64,000 nt of DNA from NCBI RefSeq assembly GCF_900187285.1, contig NZ_LT906470.1:41001-105000 (forward strand), written 5' to 3'. The position numbers were made by a program, and so were the translations under genes. This document shows, in pieces, positions 28,501 through 35,700 of the stretch (the first letter of the stretch is position 1; each line of letters opens with the position of its first letter). Source of the stretch: Veillonella rodentium (GTDB lineage: Bacteria > Bacillota > Negativicutes > Veillonellales > Veillonellaceae). A model generated the notes under the pieces. That model worked only from the letters and a program-made list of their open reading frames with translations, was not told where the DNA came from and searched no databases.

Positions 28501-30458
28501 AGATTATCAATGTAGCGGACGGTAAGGTTGAAACAGGCAGTAAGGATGCCGTAAACGGCGGTCAATTAGCGGATCAAATTGAATCCGTCACTAAATCCAT
28601 CACAGAGAAAGGATTCGGCCTTACCGCGGAAGACGGTCAAACCGTGAAAAAATCGCTTGGCGAAACGGTGACGGTTAAAGGCGACGGCACGAATATCAAA
28701 ACGTCCGTGGATAACGGAATCGTCAAGGTGGAATTGGAGAAAGATATCAATGTGGATACCGTGACAGCCAACAAGGTGACGACAGGTAATACGACGATGG
28801 ATACGAACGGTGTTACCGTTAAGGACGGCGCCAATGAAGCGGCCAAGCTGACTAAAGACGGATTGCAGATTAATGACGGCGGCAACAAAGCCGTGACTGT
28901 CAACAAAGACGGTTTGACTATTGAAAACGGACCTAAAGTGACGAAGGACGGTATCGATGCGGCCGATAAGAAAATTACGAATGTGGCCGAAGGTACCGTA
29001 GGTGCCGGCAGCAAGGATGCCGTAAACGGCGGTCAGCTGCATACCGCGATTGAGGACATCAAGTCCGCAGGTTTCGGTCTTACCGCGGAGGACGGTCAGT
29101 CCGTGAAAAAACCGCTCGGCAGTACAATTGACTTAAAAGGTGACGGCAATATCAAGACTTCCGTAGACGGCGATGCCGTTAAGATCTCTCTGAACGACAA
29201 GCTTACCATCGGACAGGATCCTGCAAAACAGGTTAAGGTGGACGGGGCCACAGGCAGCGTCACAGCCGGTGACGGTACGAAACAGGTTAAGATGGACGGC
29301 GCCGCAGGTACGATTACGGCCGGCAGCGGTGTCAACCGGGTTAAGGTTGACGGTAACGACGGTTCCGTAACGGCGAATACGGTGAAAGCCGGTGATGTGG
29401 TTGCGGGCAGACAGTCTTCCGGCGGTCAGACCGGCAACTTTGTGACCGGTTTGGATAACAAAACGTGGAACCCTGACAATCCTGCGGCTGTTACAGGTCG
29501 TGCGGCTACGGAAGACCAGTTGAAAGCCGTTAATGACGACTTTAACAATAAGGCGAAAACCGGTCGCGTATTCCAGGGCGATCAGTCCGGCGATGACGGC
29601 AAGGTCGTTCGCGGATTGGGCGACACCGTGAATCTTACAGGCGGTGCCGACGTGAACCGTTTGACGGATAACAATATCGGCGTTGTGAAGAATTCCGCCG
29701 GGGACGGTTATAACATCAAGCTGGCCAAAGATATCAATATGGGTGACGGTTCCACCTCTTACACAAAAGCGGTGGCGGGTACGAATACAACTGTTCCGTA
29801 CACTGTGCAGACGAAGGTGGACGGACAGGGCGTGACAATTACACCGTCCGTTAACGGACGCCCTGTCTCCAATCATACCGTAAGTCTCACGGAGAACGGT
29901 TTGAATAACGGAAACAACACGATTACCAATGTGGCGCCGGGCGTGAACGGCACCGATGCGGTCAATGTGAATCAGTTGAGCAGCGTTATGCGTAACATGG
30001 ACGGCAAGGTCGCCGATGTGGGTGCCGCCAGTGCAGCCATTTCGGGGCTTAAACCGTTGCAATACGATCCGTTGGAACCGACTCAGGTATTGGCTGCCGT
30101 GGGTCACTATAAAGGCAGCACTGCCGCCGCTGTAGGTTTGGCACATTATACTAATGAATCCACCATGTTCCATATGGGTGTATCCATCGGCGGTCATGAT
30201 AATATGGTCAATGCCGGTGTATCCTATAAATTCGGTACATCCGATGCGAAGAAAGCGGTTCCTGAACGTTACAAGGGCGGTCCTATCAGCTCCATGTACG
30301 TTATGCAGGATGAAATGACGGCTTTGAAAGCTGAAAATGAACGTATGAAAAAACATGACGAAGAGTTAACCGCCAAGTATGATCAGGTACAACGGGATAA
30401 TGAAGAAATGAAAGCGCAAATTGCATTATTAATGCAGAAGGCAGGAATAAAAAAATAA
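19521..30458 (+). CDS. TAA-2: giant trimeric autotransporter adhesin, 3645 residues
   Basis: The N-terminus 'MNRIYNVIWSKAKKCYVVVSELVKS' is an extended signal peptide region (ESPR) joined to a signal core that ends at about residue 62 (GTAHA). YadA-like head repeats (about 110-440, 'AMGxSAxAxGxxSxAMG') are followed by a neck ('GRRITNVAGGEDDTDAANIKQL'). A stalk of some 2900 residues is built from recurring units with 'TDAVNxxQL', 'SGRAATEDQLK' and 'GLKFDANxGGEKTNKLGSKVTVKG'. Two collagen-like blocks lie near residues 2330-2400 and 2770-2840. The YadA anchor is about 3505-3575 ('SGLKPLQYDPLEPTQVLA'). A coiled-coil tail (3588-3645) follows, probably in the periplasm. The gene is in the middle of the adhesin cluster and is followed 105 bp later by a small secreted protein gene. 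It likely mediates surface adhesion and aggregation. Confidence 0.95.
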   Translation: MNRIYNVIWSKAKKCYVVVSELVKSGGGKTRSVHTGTSWARMSVIMAVAALLAGINIGTAHAVLIIDGVSNGYAVGKNPYSSNSYLFNYKNPGNKAALDGSGSESGYYTTTSFSGVALGEGTDIRESGTSNSYSGVAVGSYAKATGGLSLAFGNYAQATNASSMSIGTATLSSGFNSLAMMRQSAATKDFSTAIGTAAWADGVGSFAMGYSATAKGEQSIAIGAAETKKLAGQGNIPSAEYNSDGNTVTEGARSLAFGTSARTASGADDSMAFGSKANTSGANAVAMGYNAQAKATDSFAIGNTAVSTGTGATAMGKSAQATGTSSFAMGSSSSAAGTDSIAMGSSSLAKMANSIALGGNAKSQGADALAIGGAANAGNTGAIALGKGAQAVSANSTAIGSGATVTGANAMAIGTNAKASTPNSLALGSGTEITKTLTDGYSAFTNEINHNYVMGVVAVGNDGVGRRITNVAGGEDDTDAANIKQLKYVNSNLAQSIAGSSYTGYEANGSTYKAPDFNIKNSTYHTVKDAVEAAQTNFFSAKGDSSDANYDNTGATGTNATAAGVRTSAAGNYGTAVGADASAANANSTAIGYKAKSSVNDGVALGSDSVASVAAGKTGYNVGTANSRTNTYSGLTGAALTSALGAVSVGDGGTKTRQITNVAAGTADTDAVNVAQLRNVNLKVAGNTNANGGRNDVLLDNQTLTVKGDGTYITTTANNQTIDVALTDATKKKIDNAADKDLSNITDTAKKNITALGTVVQAGNNVTVGAPVADPVTGQKTYTVNGMDTKVSLGTSGLMTLSGGTPDASGVRNYIVDVDPAKVAKTDLSNITDGGRTVIREEAKNSVKVIAGKNTVITEGVDGTYKTYKVDVDAPDYQLVENSGAADKAYTVSGNKVDLTVQDAKNPADKKTVTIKDIASKTELDKVQDRSVKYDGAAGKDTVTLEGVGGTKITNLKDGLIASGSKEAVNGGQLHDVKNELNTAITNTKNEVIGKGLRFDADNNSEKTNKLGSKVAVNGDSNITTEITQSGDDTKIGIKLNQDLNVKSVTAVDTVKAGGVTVGKQADGTNPTVGNYVTGLDNKNWDASNIVSGRAATEDQLQKALNKQSADATDYRLIRNQATGSNGDYTVDGNGDVALTVQDKNHTDKTETVTIKDVASKSAMDKGLNFAGDTGTASNRKLGETVTVKGGATGTLSDGNIGVVSDGNGTLNVKLAKTLTGLDSVTAGGTTINSSGLTVGGKTYVSSNGIDANSQKITNVADGNVTAGSKEAVNGGQLHQVKQDLGDQITNTANTINNRIDTTKQDLIDKGLQFDADNNDAKTNKLGSRITVTGDGTNISTAVTQSGDDTTIKVALGQDINVNTVTAIKTVKAGTAVMGNQSVTDNKAATQAGNFVTGLDNKSWTISDPVYVSGRAATEDQLKTVSDAVKAANASATDYRLIGDPNNAVDGSYKVDNNRVDLKVKDDKTGTVNTVTIKDIASKTELDKVQDRSVKYDGTAGKDTVTLEGVNGTKITNLQDGNVASGSKDAVNGGQLHDAKNELNTNINNAKTELTNTGLRFDADNNSEKTNKLGSKVTVNGDNNITTNITQTGDDTKIGVTLNKDLNVTTLTAADTVKAGTVTMGKQTDGANPANTGNYVTGLANKDWSVTNPTAVSGRAATEDQLKTVTEAVKTQGANATDFRLVKNAAAADGAYTVDSNGDVALTVQDKNHTDKTETVTIKDVASKANVDKLNDRAVKYDADNSGNVDKTKVTYEGPAYANKTGGTHVTNVAYATDNDGSEAVNVDYLKDRIKDSETTVTDKGLKFDANNGGEKTNKLGSKVTVKGDNANIITEIAQDGNGDSTIDVKLGKDLKTETITATGANGKDGKIGINGKDGVTTNISVTRDGQPGVDGAAGITTTRIVYQKPDGTNEEVATLNDGLKFKGDMGATSNVKLNKQVDITGGVTSASDLATGNNIGVTSAAVDADGNAKLQLQLAKNLTGLQSVTASDTVKAGTAAMGNQSVTDNKSATQAGNFVTGLDNKTWTMSDPAYVSGRAATEDQLKTVSDAVKAANASATDYRLVENANAADKAYTADASGNIKLTVEDKNHAGQTETVTIKDVASKSAMDKGLNFDGDSGATINKKLGDTVAVKGGADTTQLADNNIGVVSDGNGTLNVKLAKTLTGLDSVTAGGTTIDSNGLTVGGKTYVSSNGINANDQKIINVADGNVATGSKEAVNGGQLHQVKQDLGDQITDTTNTINNKIDATKQDLINTGLKFDANVGGEQTNKLGSKVTVKGEGNAADTDYSGENIKTFITQDASGNTTIDVKMNKNVVADTIKVNKNGKDGKDGVSITGPAGVAGQDGNNGKVGITGADGKDAVSMSGKDGVGHIGLTGPAGTNGVNGTNGIDISVKNGYDDAGKGVKGEKGVDGVDGITRIVYQDKTGEHQVATMEDGLQFTGNNTGTVNKQKLNSLVKIQGEGVTETASGTFTSASGNINVKANGTDTLELQLAKDLKNLDSVTATKTVKAGTVTMGDQTVTNTKGTAETGNYVTGLDNTDWAADKIVSGRAATEDQLKKALDKQSADATDYRLIRNQATGSNGDYTVDGNGDVALTVQDKNHTDKTETVTIKDVASKSAVDKLTDRAVKYALDGSGSPDKTKVAYEGPVYTNKTGGTHVTNVAYAAGTDGSEAVNVDYLNDKIKANADTLTDTGLKFDANTGGEKTNKLGSKVTVKGEGAAADTDYSGENIKTFITQDASGNTTIDVKMNKNVVADTIKVNKNGKDGKDGVSITGPAGVAGQDGNNGKVGITGADGKDAVSMSGKDGVGHIGLTGPAGTNGVNGTNGIDISVKNGYDDAGKGVKGEKGVDGADGITRIVYQDKTGEHQVATMDDGMLYGGDGGTVIKKKLNNQVNIKGGISDESKLSTDANIGVMSDGTDTLMLRLAKDLKGLNSATFNNGTNGTTVVNGGGMSINDAAGNPLTSVTKDGVTITNGPSMTTGGIDAANKQIINVADGKVETGSKDAVNGGQLADQIESVTKSITEKGFGLTAEDGQTVKKSLGETVTVKGDGTNIKTSVDNGIVKVELEKDINVDTVTANKVTTGNTTMDTNGVTVKDGANEAAKLTKDGLQINDGGNKAVTVNKDGLTIENGPKVTKDGIDAADKKITNVAEGTVGAGSKDAVNGGQLHTAIEDIKSAGFGLTAEDGQSVKKPLGSTIDLKGDGNIKTSVDGDAVKISLNDKLTIGQDPAKQVKVDGATGSVTAGDGTKQVKMDGAAGTITAGSGVNRVKVDGNDGSVTANTVKAGDVVAGRQSSGGQTGNFVTGLDNKTWNPDNPAAVTGRAATEDQLKAVNDDFNNKAKTGRVFQGDQSGDDGKVVRGLGDTVNLTGGADVNRLTDNNIGVVKNSAGDGYNIKLAKDINMGDGSTSYTKAVAGTNTTVPYTVQTKVDGQGVTITPSVNGRPVSNHTVSLTENGLNNGNNTITNVAPGVNGTDAVNVNQLSSVMRNMDGKVADVGAASAAISGLKPLQYDPLEPTQVLAAVGHYKGSTAAAVGLAHYTNESTMFHMGVSIGGHDNMVNAGVSYKFGTSDAKKAVPERYKGGPISSMYVMQDEMTALKAENERMKKHDEELTAKYDQVQRDNEEMKAQIALLMQKAGIKK
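26330..28160 (+). repeat. Internal 1317-bp-spaced duplication in TAA-2
   Basis: A block of about 500 bp beginning near 26330 recurs almost unchanged 1317 bp (439 codons) later, from about 27650. Both encode the segment from 'TNKLGSKVTVKGEG' through the collagen-like part to 'TRIVYQDKTGEHQVATM'. The near-identity at nucleotide level points to a recent duplication or gene conversion. Confidence 0.8.
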
Positions 30459-30525
30459 ATTTTAAAATTAATTAATTTGATTAAATGAAAGATTTAGTAT
30501 ACTCTTATCATGTAAGGAATATGAA

Positions 30526-30545
30526 AGCCGCCCGTGCGGGCGGCT
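30526..30545 (+). promoter_or_regulatory. GC-rich hairpin before the 30563 gene
   Basis: AGCCGCCC (30526-30533) pairs perfectly with GGGCGGCT (30538-30545), ending a few bases before the ribosome binding site TAAGGAGG. There is no T-run. It may limit read-through from TAA-2 or stabilise a processed mRNA end. Confidence 0.6.
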
Positions 30546-30562
30546 GATTATAAGGAGGCTGT

Positions 30563-31207
30563 ATGAAATTAAAAAAAATTATGCCTGTATTGGCGCTTGC
30601 CTGCGTATGTGTCGCAGGACAGGCCGATGCGGCGCGCGATGTATTGATGATGCCGGAACAGCCGGCTGAACCGTTAAACGTCATCGAAGCGGAAGTATCC
30701 GTGCCGGCGCCTGACGAGGAGGTGCGCGATGTGGTGAACGCTTTCACACAATTTCAGTCGGATCAGACCGGTAAGCGTATTATGGATGATACGCGTATTA
30801 TGAGCGGGCAGGAACGGTACCGTAATAACGTGCTGTATTATATGAACGTCCGTCGCAGCTGGTACATCGTGAGTCATCGTTACAAGAACGACAGCTATGC
30901 GCGCATGGCGCTCGACCGTCTGTATAATGATTACAGACAGTTTTTCACGGAACACGGGACGGTATCCGTTGACGGTAAATCGGATTATGCGCAGCAGATC
31001 ATCGACATTCTGGAGCGCAATACGGCCAATGTACACAATGATGAATTGCGGGCCTATATGAATGAAATGGTTATCTTCAGTTTGAACGAAGCCATGAAGG
31101 ACGGCAATAATCGCGTGAAACCTGTGGACGAAAAAGGCGCTCCTTTAATGGAGGACGCACATGTGGTTGACCTTCGCACTGCAATCAACGCACCGACAGT
31201 TCAATAG
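30563..31207 (+). CDS. Secreted protein paired with TAA-2, function unknown
   Basis: A 214-residue protein with a signal peptide (1-23, ending AGQADA) and a strong ribosome binding site. The mature part is helical. Near its C-terminus 'NDELRAYMNEMVIFSLNEAMKDG' and 'VVDLRTAI' match 'NEELRHYMNEAVWFATKQTVRNM' and 'EINLREAI' of the protein at 60360, so the two are paralogues. Each lies directly after one of the two largest TAAs. By position a periplasmic helper for TAA export or anchoring is possible, comparable in logic to TpgA or SadB of other bacteria, but without visible homology to them. Its GC content resembles TAA-2. Confidence 0.75.
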   Translation: MKLKKIMPVLALACVCVAGQADAARDVLMMPEQPAEPLNVIEAEVSVPAPDEEVRDVVNAFTQFQSDQTGKRIMDDTRIMSGQERYRNNVLYYMNVRRSWYIVSHRYKNDSYARMALDRLYNDYRQFFTEHGTVSVDGKSDYAQQIIDILERNTANVHNDELRAYMNEMVIFSLNEAMKDGNNRVKPVDEKGAPLMEDAHVVDLRTAINAPTVQ

Positions 31208-31320
31208 ATAGTTCGATTGCGACATAGACAATTGAATATTACGTAACGGATAAGAAGTGTTGTTGTGTTGTAATCTTATTATGTTAAGACCGAAAATCGG
31301 GTTATTATGTAAAAAAAATT

Positions 31321-31357
31321 GGGGTGTTGTTTGTATTGACAATACCCCTGATTTTTT
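31321..31357. terminator. Terminator shared by convergent genes (cassette copy A)
   Basis: GGGGTGTTGT (31321-31330) pairs with ACAATACCCC (31339-31348) with one G-U, flanked by A-rich and T-rich runs. It ends both the 30563 transcript and the minus-strand 88-codon gene. Confidence 0.8.
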
Positions 31358-31622
31358 ATGCATATAGTTTTGCAATCAATGTGATTCGCTGACCTTGAAT
31401 CACCTTATATGTAATTTTTTTTACGATGGCCGTGAAGTTGTGACGCAGAAATTTTAACTGATCGTTAGGTTGAACGTCCGTGTCGTATGTGAACACGCCT
31501 TCATCACCGTTATAAAGGCCTTTGATTGTGAAAGTTTGATTATCTCGCGTAACTACGATATCTTCTTCCGTCATCGCATCCGGTGTTTCTGGATTAGATT
31601 GTAAGATATTGAGTTCTGACAT
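31356..31622 (-). CDS. Uncharacterised 88-residue protein (cassette copy A)
   Basis: The start at 31622 follows a near-perfect ribosome binding site (AAAGGAGGAAG). A longer frame upstream of it is unlikely. The protein has no signal peptide or membrane segment. Its first 18 residues are acidic and probably flexible; the rest alternates polar and hydrophobic residues ('TFTIKGLYNGDEGVFTYDTD') and is likely a small beta domain. The second copy at 40921 differs at only eight positions, with both ends unchanged. No family is recognised. It is the only minus-strand gene type inside the adhesin cluster. Confidence 0.7.
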   Translation of the reverse strand: MSELNILQSNPETPDAMTEEDIVVTRDNQTFTIKGLYNGDEGVFTYDTDVQPNDQLKFLRHNFTAIVKKITYKVIQGQRITLIAKLYA

Positions 31623-32241
31623 AGAATCTTCCTCCTTTCTGTTTTCAGTATAACAGGGAAAGTTAAAAAACACATGGAGATTCTGTATAAATAGTTTTTA
31701 TACACATATGTCTTATTCCTATTAAGTGTATAAAGCTGTCGGTGCGCCTTCTGTATACCTTGGATATAAAAAAGAAAAGAAACACCTGTGATCTGACTTT
31801 CACAAGTATTTCTTTTCTTATATAATAGGATGTTACCTGCATAGACATGTGTAATGTGCTATAGTTAATTGGCTTAAGTAGGTATGTAGTAATTGTGTAT
31901 GTACATTGAGTCGATGGCGGAATGCCGTGTACGATATCCGTTTATGGCGAGATATCATTCTATTATAGAATTCATCATAAAACAGGATGAGGAAGAGAAA
32001 ATAAATTTTGTATTTGTTGTGAAATGGTATTACCTATTGCGAAGTTTTTACTATATCGAGGTCATTAATAGTTTAGGTTTGCCGTTTTATGAAAATAAAA
32101 TGAAAAAAACCTTTGCAGTTCTCGTAATTTGTGGTATTTTAGATATATGCTTTTAGATAAATCGATATAATTTCAGTGATTATCGATTAGTACTGTGATT
32201 TTTCTGTAAGTGGATATAGTTAGTTTATAGGAGTAAGATTA
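31623..32241. other. Long noncoding stretch before the TAA-3 remnant (copy A)
   Basis: This contains a 19-bp hairpin (31772-31790 with 31801-31819) that is fully paired only as minus-strand RNA and is followed there by U-rich sequence, so it looks like a minus-strand terminator. A TATAAT follows on the plus strand at 31822-31827. An open frame at 31893-32156 is probably not coding (see rejected items). The sequence is shared with 41188-41807. Confidence 0.5.
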
Positions 32242-32727
32242 ATGAACCGAGTATTTTAAGTAATTTGGAATCGCACAAAGGGCTGTTATGTCGTTGTGGC
32301 GGAAACAGCGAAGAACATGACGAAACGCTCTTCTTTGTCGGTTGTATTTTCTAAAATGGTAGGCGCTACTGCGGTTGCCGTTATGTTGACGGGCGTTATG
32401 ATGCCTACGGATGCCTTGGGGGCAGCTCTTTCTGCATTAAAACCAATTCAGTATGATCCGTTAGAACCTACACAAATTATGGCTGGTGTTGGTGCATACC
32501 GCAGCTCTACTGCCGTTGCATTAGGCTTAGCACATTATAAGAATGAATCTATGCTATTACACGCCGGTGTTTCTTATGCAGGTGGTGGTGATAATCATTT
32601 AATGGCTAACGCAGGTGTGACTTGGAAATTTGGCAATCGTAGTGCAGAAGCCTCTGTACCAGATATGTATAGACGAGGTCCTATGGAGAGCGAACGGCTT
32701 TTAGGGAGTATCAAAATTTCATTTTAA
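32242..32727 (+). pseudogene. TAA-3: anchor-only autotransporter remnant with broken ESPR
   Basis: From the ATG at 32242, 8 nt after AGGAG, the frame reads MNRVF, then TAA, then VIWNRTKGCYVVVAETAKNM: an ESPR with a stop at codon 6 (32257-32259). A GTG at 32296 could still start a 143-residue protein. It would contain the rest of the signal (to about ALG) joined directly to a YadA anchor ('SALKPIQYDPLEPTQIMAGVGAYRSSTAVALGLAHYKNES'). Head and stalk are gone, and the C-terminal coiled tail is replaced by a short unrelated end. The anchor is closest to that of TAA-6. It is best read as the scar of a deletion within an adhesin gene. Confidence 0.8.
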
Positions 32728-32790
32728 GGGGAACATAATTGTATATTTTAACTGTGATAGTGTTTTTAATATGTTAGGGTGAGGTGAAAG

Positions 32791-35700
32791 ATGAAGATGG
32801 ATAAGAAAAAATTAGTCTATTTATGTGTAGGTGCATGTGTAACGACAACGTTTTTTCCAGCTATTCAAGTTGATGCGGCGGGGTTGTCAGCAACAAGTCT
32901 TAATGTAGGAGATCAGAATACTGCTACTGGAAATTATGTGGCAACGATTGGTTATAAAAATAAGGCAACTGGAGAGAATAGTATTGTTATAGGGGATAAT
33001 AGTCAGGCAACAGGGGCTTCTTCTGTTGCTATGGGCTCTGAAGCGAAGGCGTTAGCCAAAAACTCTTTTGCTCTTGGGACGAAAACGACGGCTAATGGCG
33101 TTAGCTCCGTTGCTTTTGGTAATGGCACATCTACAGCAGCAGGTGCAACAGGTGCAACAGCATTTGGTTATGAAACAAAAGCAAATGCTGTATCGGCAAC
33201 CGCTTTTGGTTATCAAACTGAAGCCAGTGGTAGTAACAGTACTACGTTTGGTAATAATACAAAGGCATCTGGAGAACAGTCTACCGCGTTTGGCTCTGAA
33301 ACAATAGCAGAGGGAAAGAATGCGACAGCTTTTGGTTATAAAACCAATGCTAAGGGTGAAGATGCGACAGCATTTGGTATTGGTACTATAGCTAGCGGTA
33401 CGCAGGCCACAGCCTTTGGTTTAGAGAATATCGCATCTGCTAAATCAGCGACAGCTTTTGGTTCTAATAATACAGCTTCTGGTGAAAATAGTACTGTTTT
33501 TGGTGCTAAAAATATAGCGTCAGGTTCGCTATCTACGGTGTTTGGTTTCGAGTCGAAAGCAACAAATACACAGGCAACGGCTTTTGGTAATTCTACAGAA
33601 GCAAATGGCGTGGTAGCAACAGCTTTTGGTAATGAGTCGGTTGCTAATGGTACATATGCCACAGCTTTTGGGAACTGGACGGTAGCTAATGGCACGGCCT
33701 CTACAGCTTTTGGTGCAGGCTCTCATGCTTACGGTAAAAAATCCACTGCTTTTGGTAGTGAATCTCGGGCACATGGTGAAAATTCTTTGGCAGCACTAGG
33801 GGGTTACACAGGTGCTAATGCACTTAATGGCGTAGCTCTTGGCTGGGGTTCTAAAGTAGAAAAAGCAGATACTTATGCATTAGGTACATTATCTACTGCA
33901 CATGGTGAAAAAGGTGCTACTGCTATAGGTACTAGCTCATTAGCTGCAGGTGATTATACGACTGCTATCGGGTACCAGGCAGGTTCACAATCCACTGCCA
34001 CCATGGCACCTAATGATGGTACGGTTCGCATTGATACAAGTAGTTTACAAAAAAGTAATGACAGTATTTTTATTGGTAAAAATGCTGGTCGTGATGTATT
34101 GGGTGCGGATAATGTAGTTATTGGTAATTATAATGTAGCTGATAATGCACCCGGCACTAATAAAGGTACTTTCGCCGGCATAACAGCGGTAGGTCGTGAA
34201 GCTAAAGTTCTTTCTAATAAAGGTGTTGCGGTAGGGTATACATCTTCCGTAGCTGCGAATAGTGAGAGTGCAATTGCTATTGGCGACCAAGCTAGTGCGA
34301 AAAATGCACCAAAAGGTATTGCTATTGGTAAAGGTGCGAAAGCAGAAGCGGAAGATGCTATTTCCATTGGTACAGGTAATACTGTATCTGGTGCACATTC
34401 CGGGGCTATTGGTGACCCAACAACGATTACGGGAACAGGTACATATACTGTCGGTAATAATAACGGTACGGTAGCGGCCAATGAATCGGGGGCATTTGGT
34501 AATAATAATACATTCTCCGGTACCATCAATAATGTACGTGTAATCGGGAATAACAATACAGCTTCTGCCGACAATGCCATGATTCTGGGCAATCAATCCA
34601 GTGTATCGGGAGCAGGGGGCGTGGCGATCGGTACAAATGCTGCGGCGGTAAAAGATTATGATATGGCTATCGGTCATCTGGCGTCCGCGACAGGAACCGC
34701 GACGGGCGGTCAGTTCAGCGGGGCGGCGTTAGCTATTGGTACCGGTGCGACAGCTACAGGTCAAAATGCGGTAAGTATCGGTAACGGAGCAAAAGCGGCC
34801 AATACATCCACTATCGCTCTCGGCGGCACAGCCGACGGATATGCCGGGACGGCGTTAGGTTATTTGGCGAATGCGGGAGATACGAGTGCGGCGGCTATGG
34901 GTTATAATGCGCAGGCTGCAGGTGCCTATGCAACTGCAGTCGGCTCCGCTTCTAAGGCGACCGGAAGTACTGCTACTGCTATCGGAGCCGATTCGAAAGC
35001 GAATAATGCGGAGGATGTGGCGCTTGGGGCATCATCTGAAACTGCGGACGCGGTAGGAACGCCTTCCTCAGTTATAAATGGGGTTACTCATAATTTTGCA
35101 GGTCAGAATCCGAATTCTACAGTCAGCGTCGGTAAGGTCGGTGTGGAACGCACGATTACTAATGTGGCGGCCGGACGTATCAGTGCTGCATCTACGGATG
35201 CCATTAACGGCAGCCAGTTGTTTGCCGTTACTGAAGAACTTAATAAAGGGATTGTCTATTCAGGTGATGTAAAAGCCGCTGCGGCAGGTACTAATGAATT
35301 TATGCAGAGATTTGGTGAAAAGACCAATATTGTCGGTGGTGTAACCAATGAAGCGGATTTAACGAATAATAATATCGGGGTTGTTTCCAATGGTGACGAT
35401 ACTTTGACGGTTAAATTGAAAAAAGATATTGATCTCGGTATTGATGGCAGTGTTACAGCCGGCGCAACGACTATCAACAACAACGGGTTGACTGTGGGCG
35501 GTAATACCTATGTGACACCGAACGGTATCAATGCCAATAACCAGAAGATTACCAATGTGGCAAACGGCACCGATCCTAACGATGCAGTTAATTTCAGTCA
35601 ATTACAGAATGCTATCGGCGGTACTGCCAAGGCGTCCACTGTGAAAGCGAAAGACGCGAATGTAACTGTTACGGAAGGTACAAATGCGACAGGCGGAAAG

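Larger units (their letters stand above)
31321..32420. repeat. Duplicated cassette, copy A
   Basis: About 1.1 kb, from the terminator through the 88-codon minus-strand gene and a long untranslated stretch to the signal peptide of an adhesin. It recurs with high identity at about 40888-41985, 9.57 kb away. The similarity fades inside the adhesin coding region. Confidence 0.85.

Noticed and set aside
31663..31848. 61-codon minus-strand frame, repeated at 41228-41413
   Set aside because: It runs through a terminator-like hairpin and has no ribosome binding site; it is explained by AT-rich noncoding sequence.
31893..32156. Open frame of 87 codons on the plus strand, repeated at 41458-41721
   Set aside because: The two copies differ at four codons and all four changes alter the amino acid (W/C, G/D, N/D, T/A). 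There is no ribosome binding site or recognisable domain. This pattern suggests noncoding leader DNA inside the duplicated cassette.
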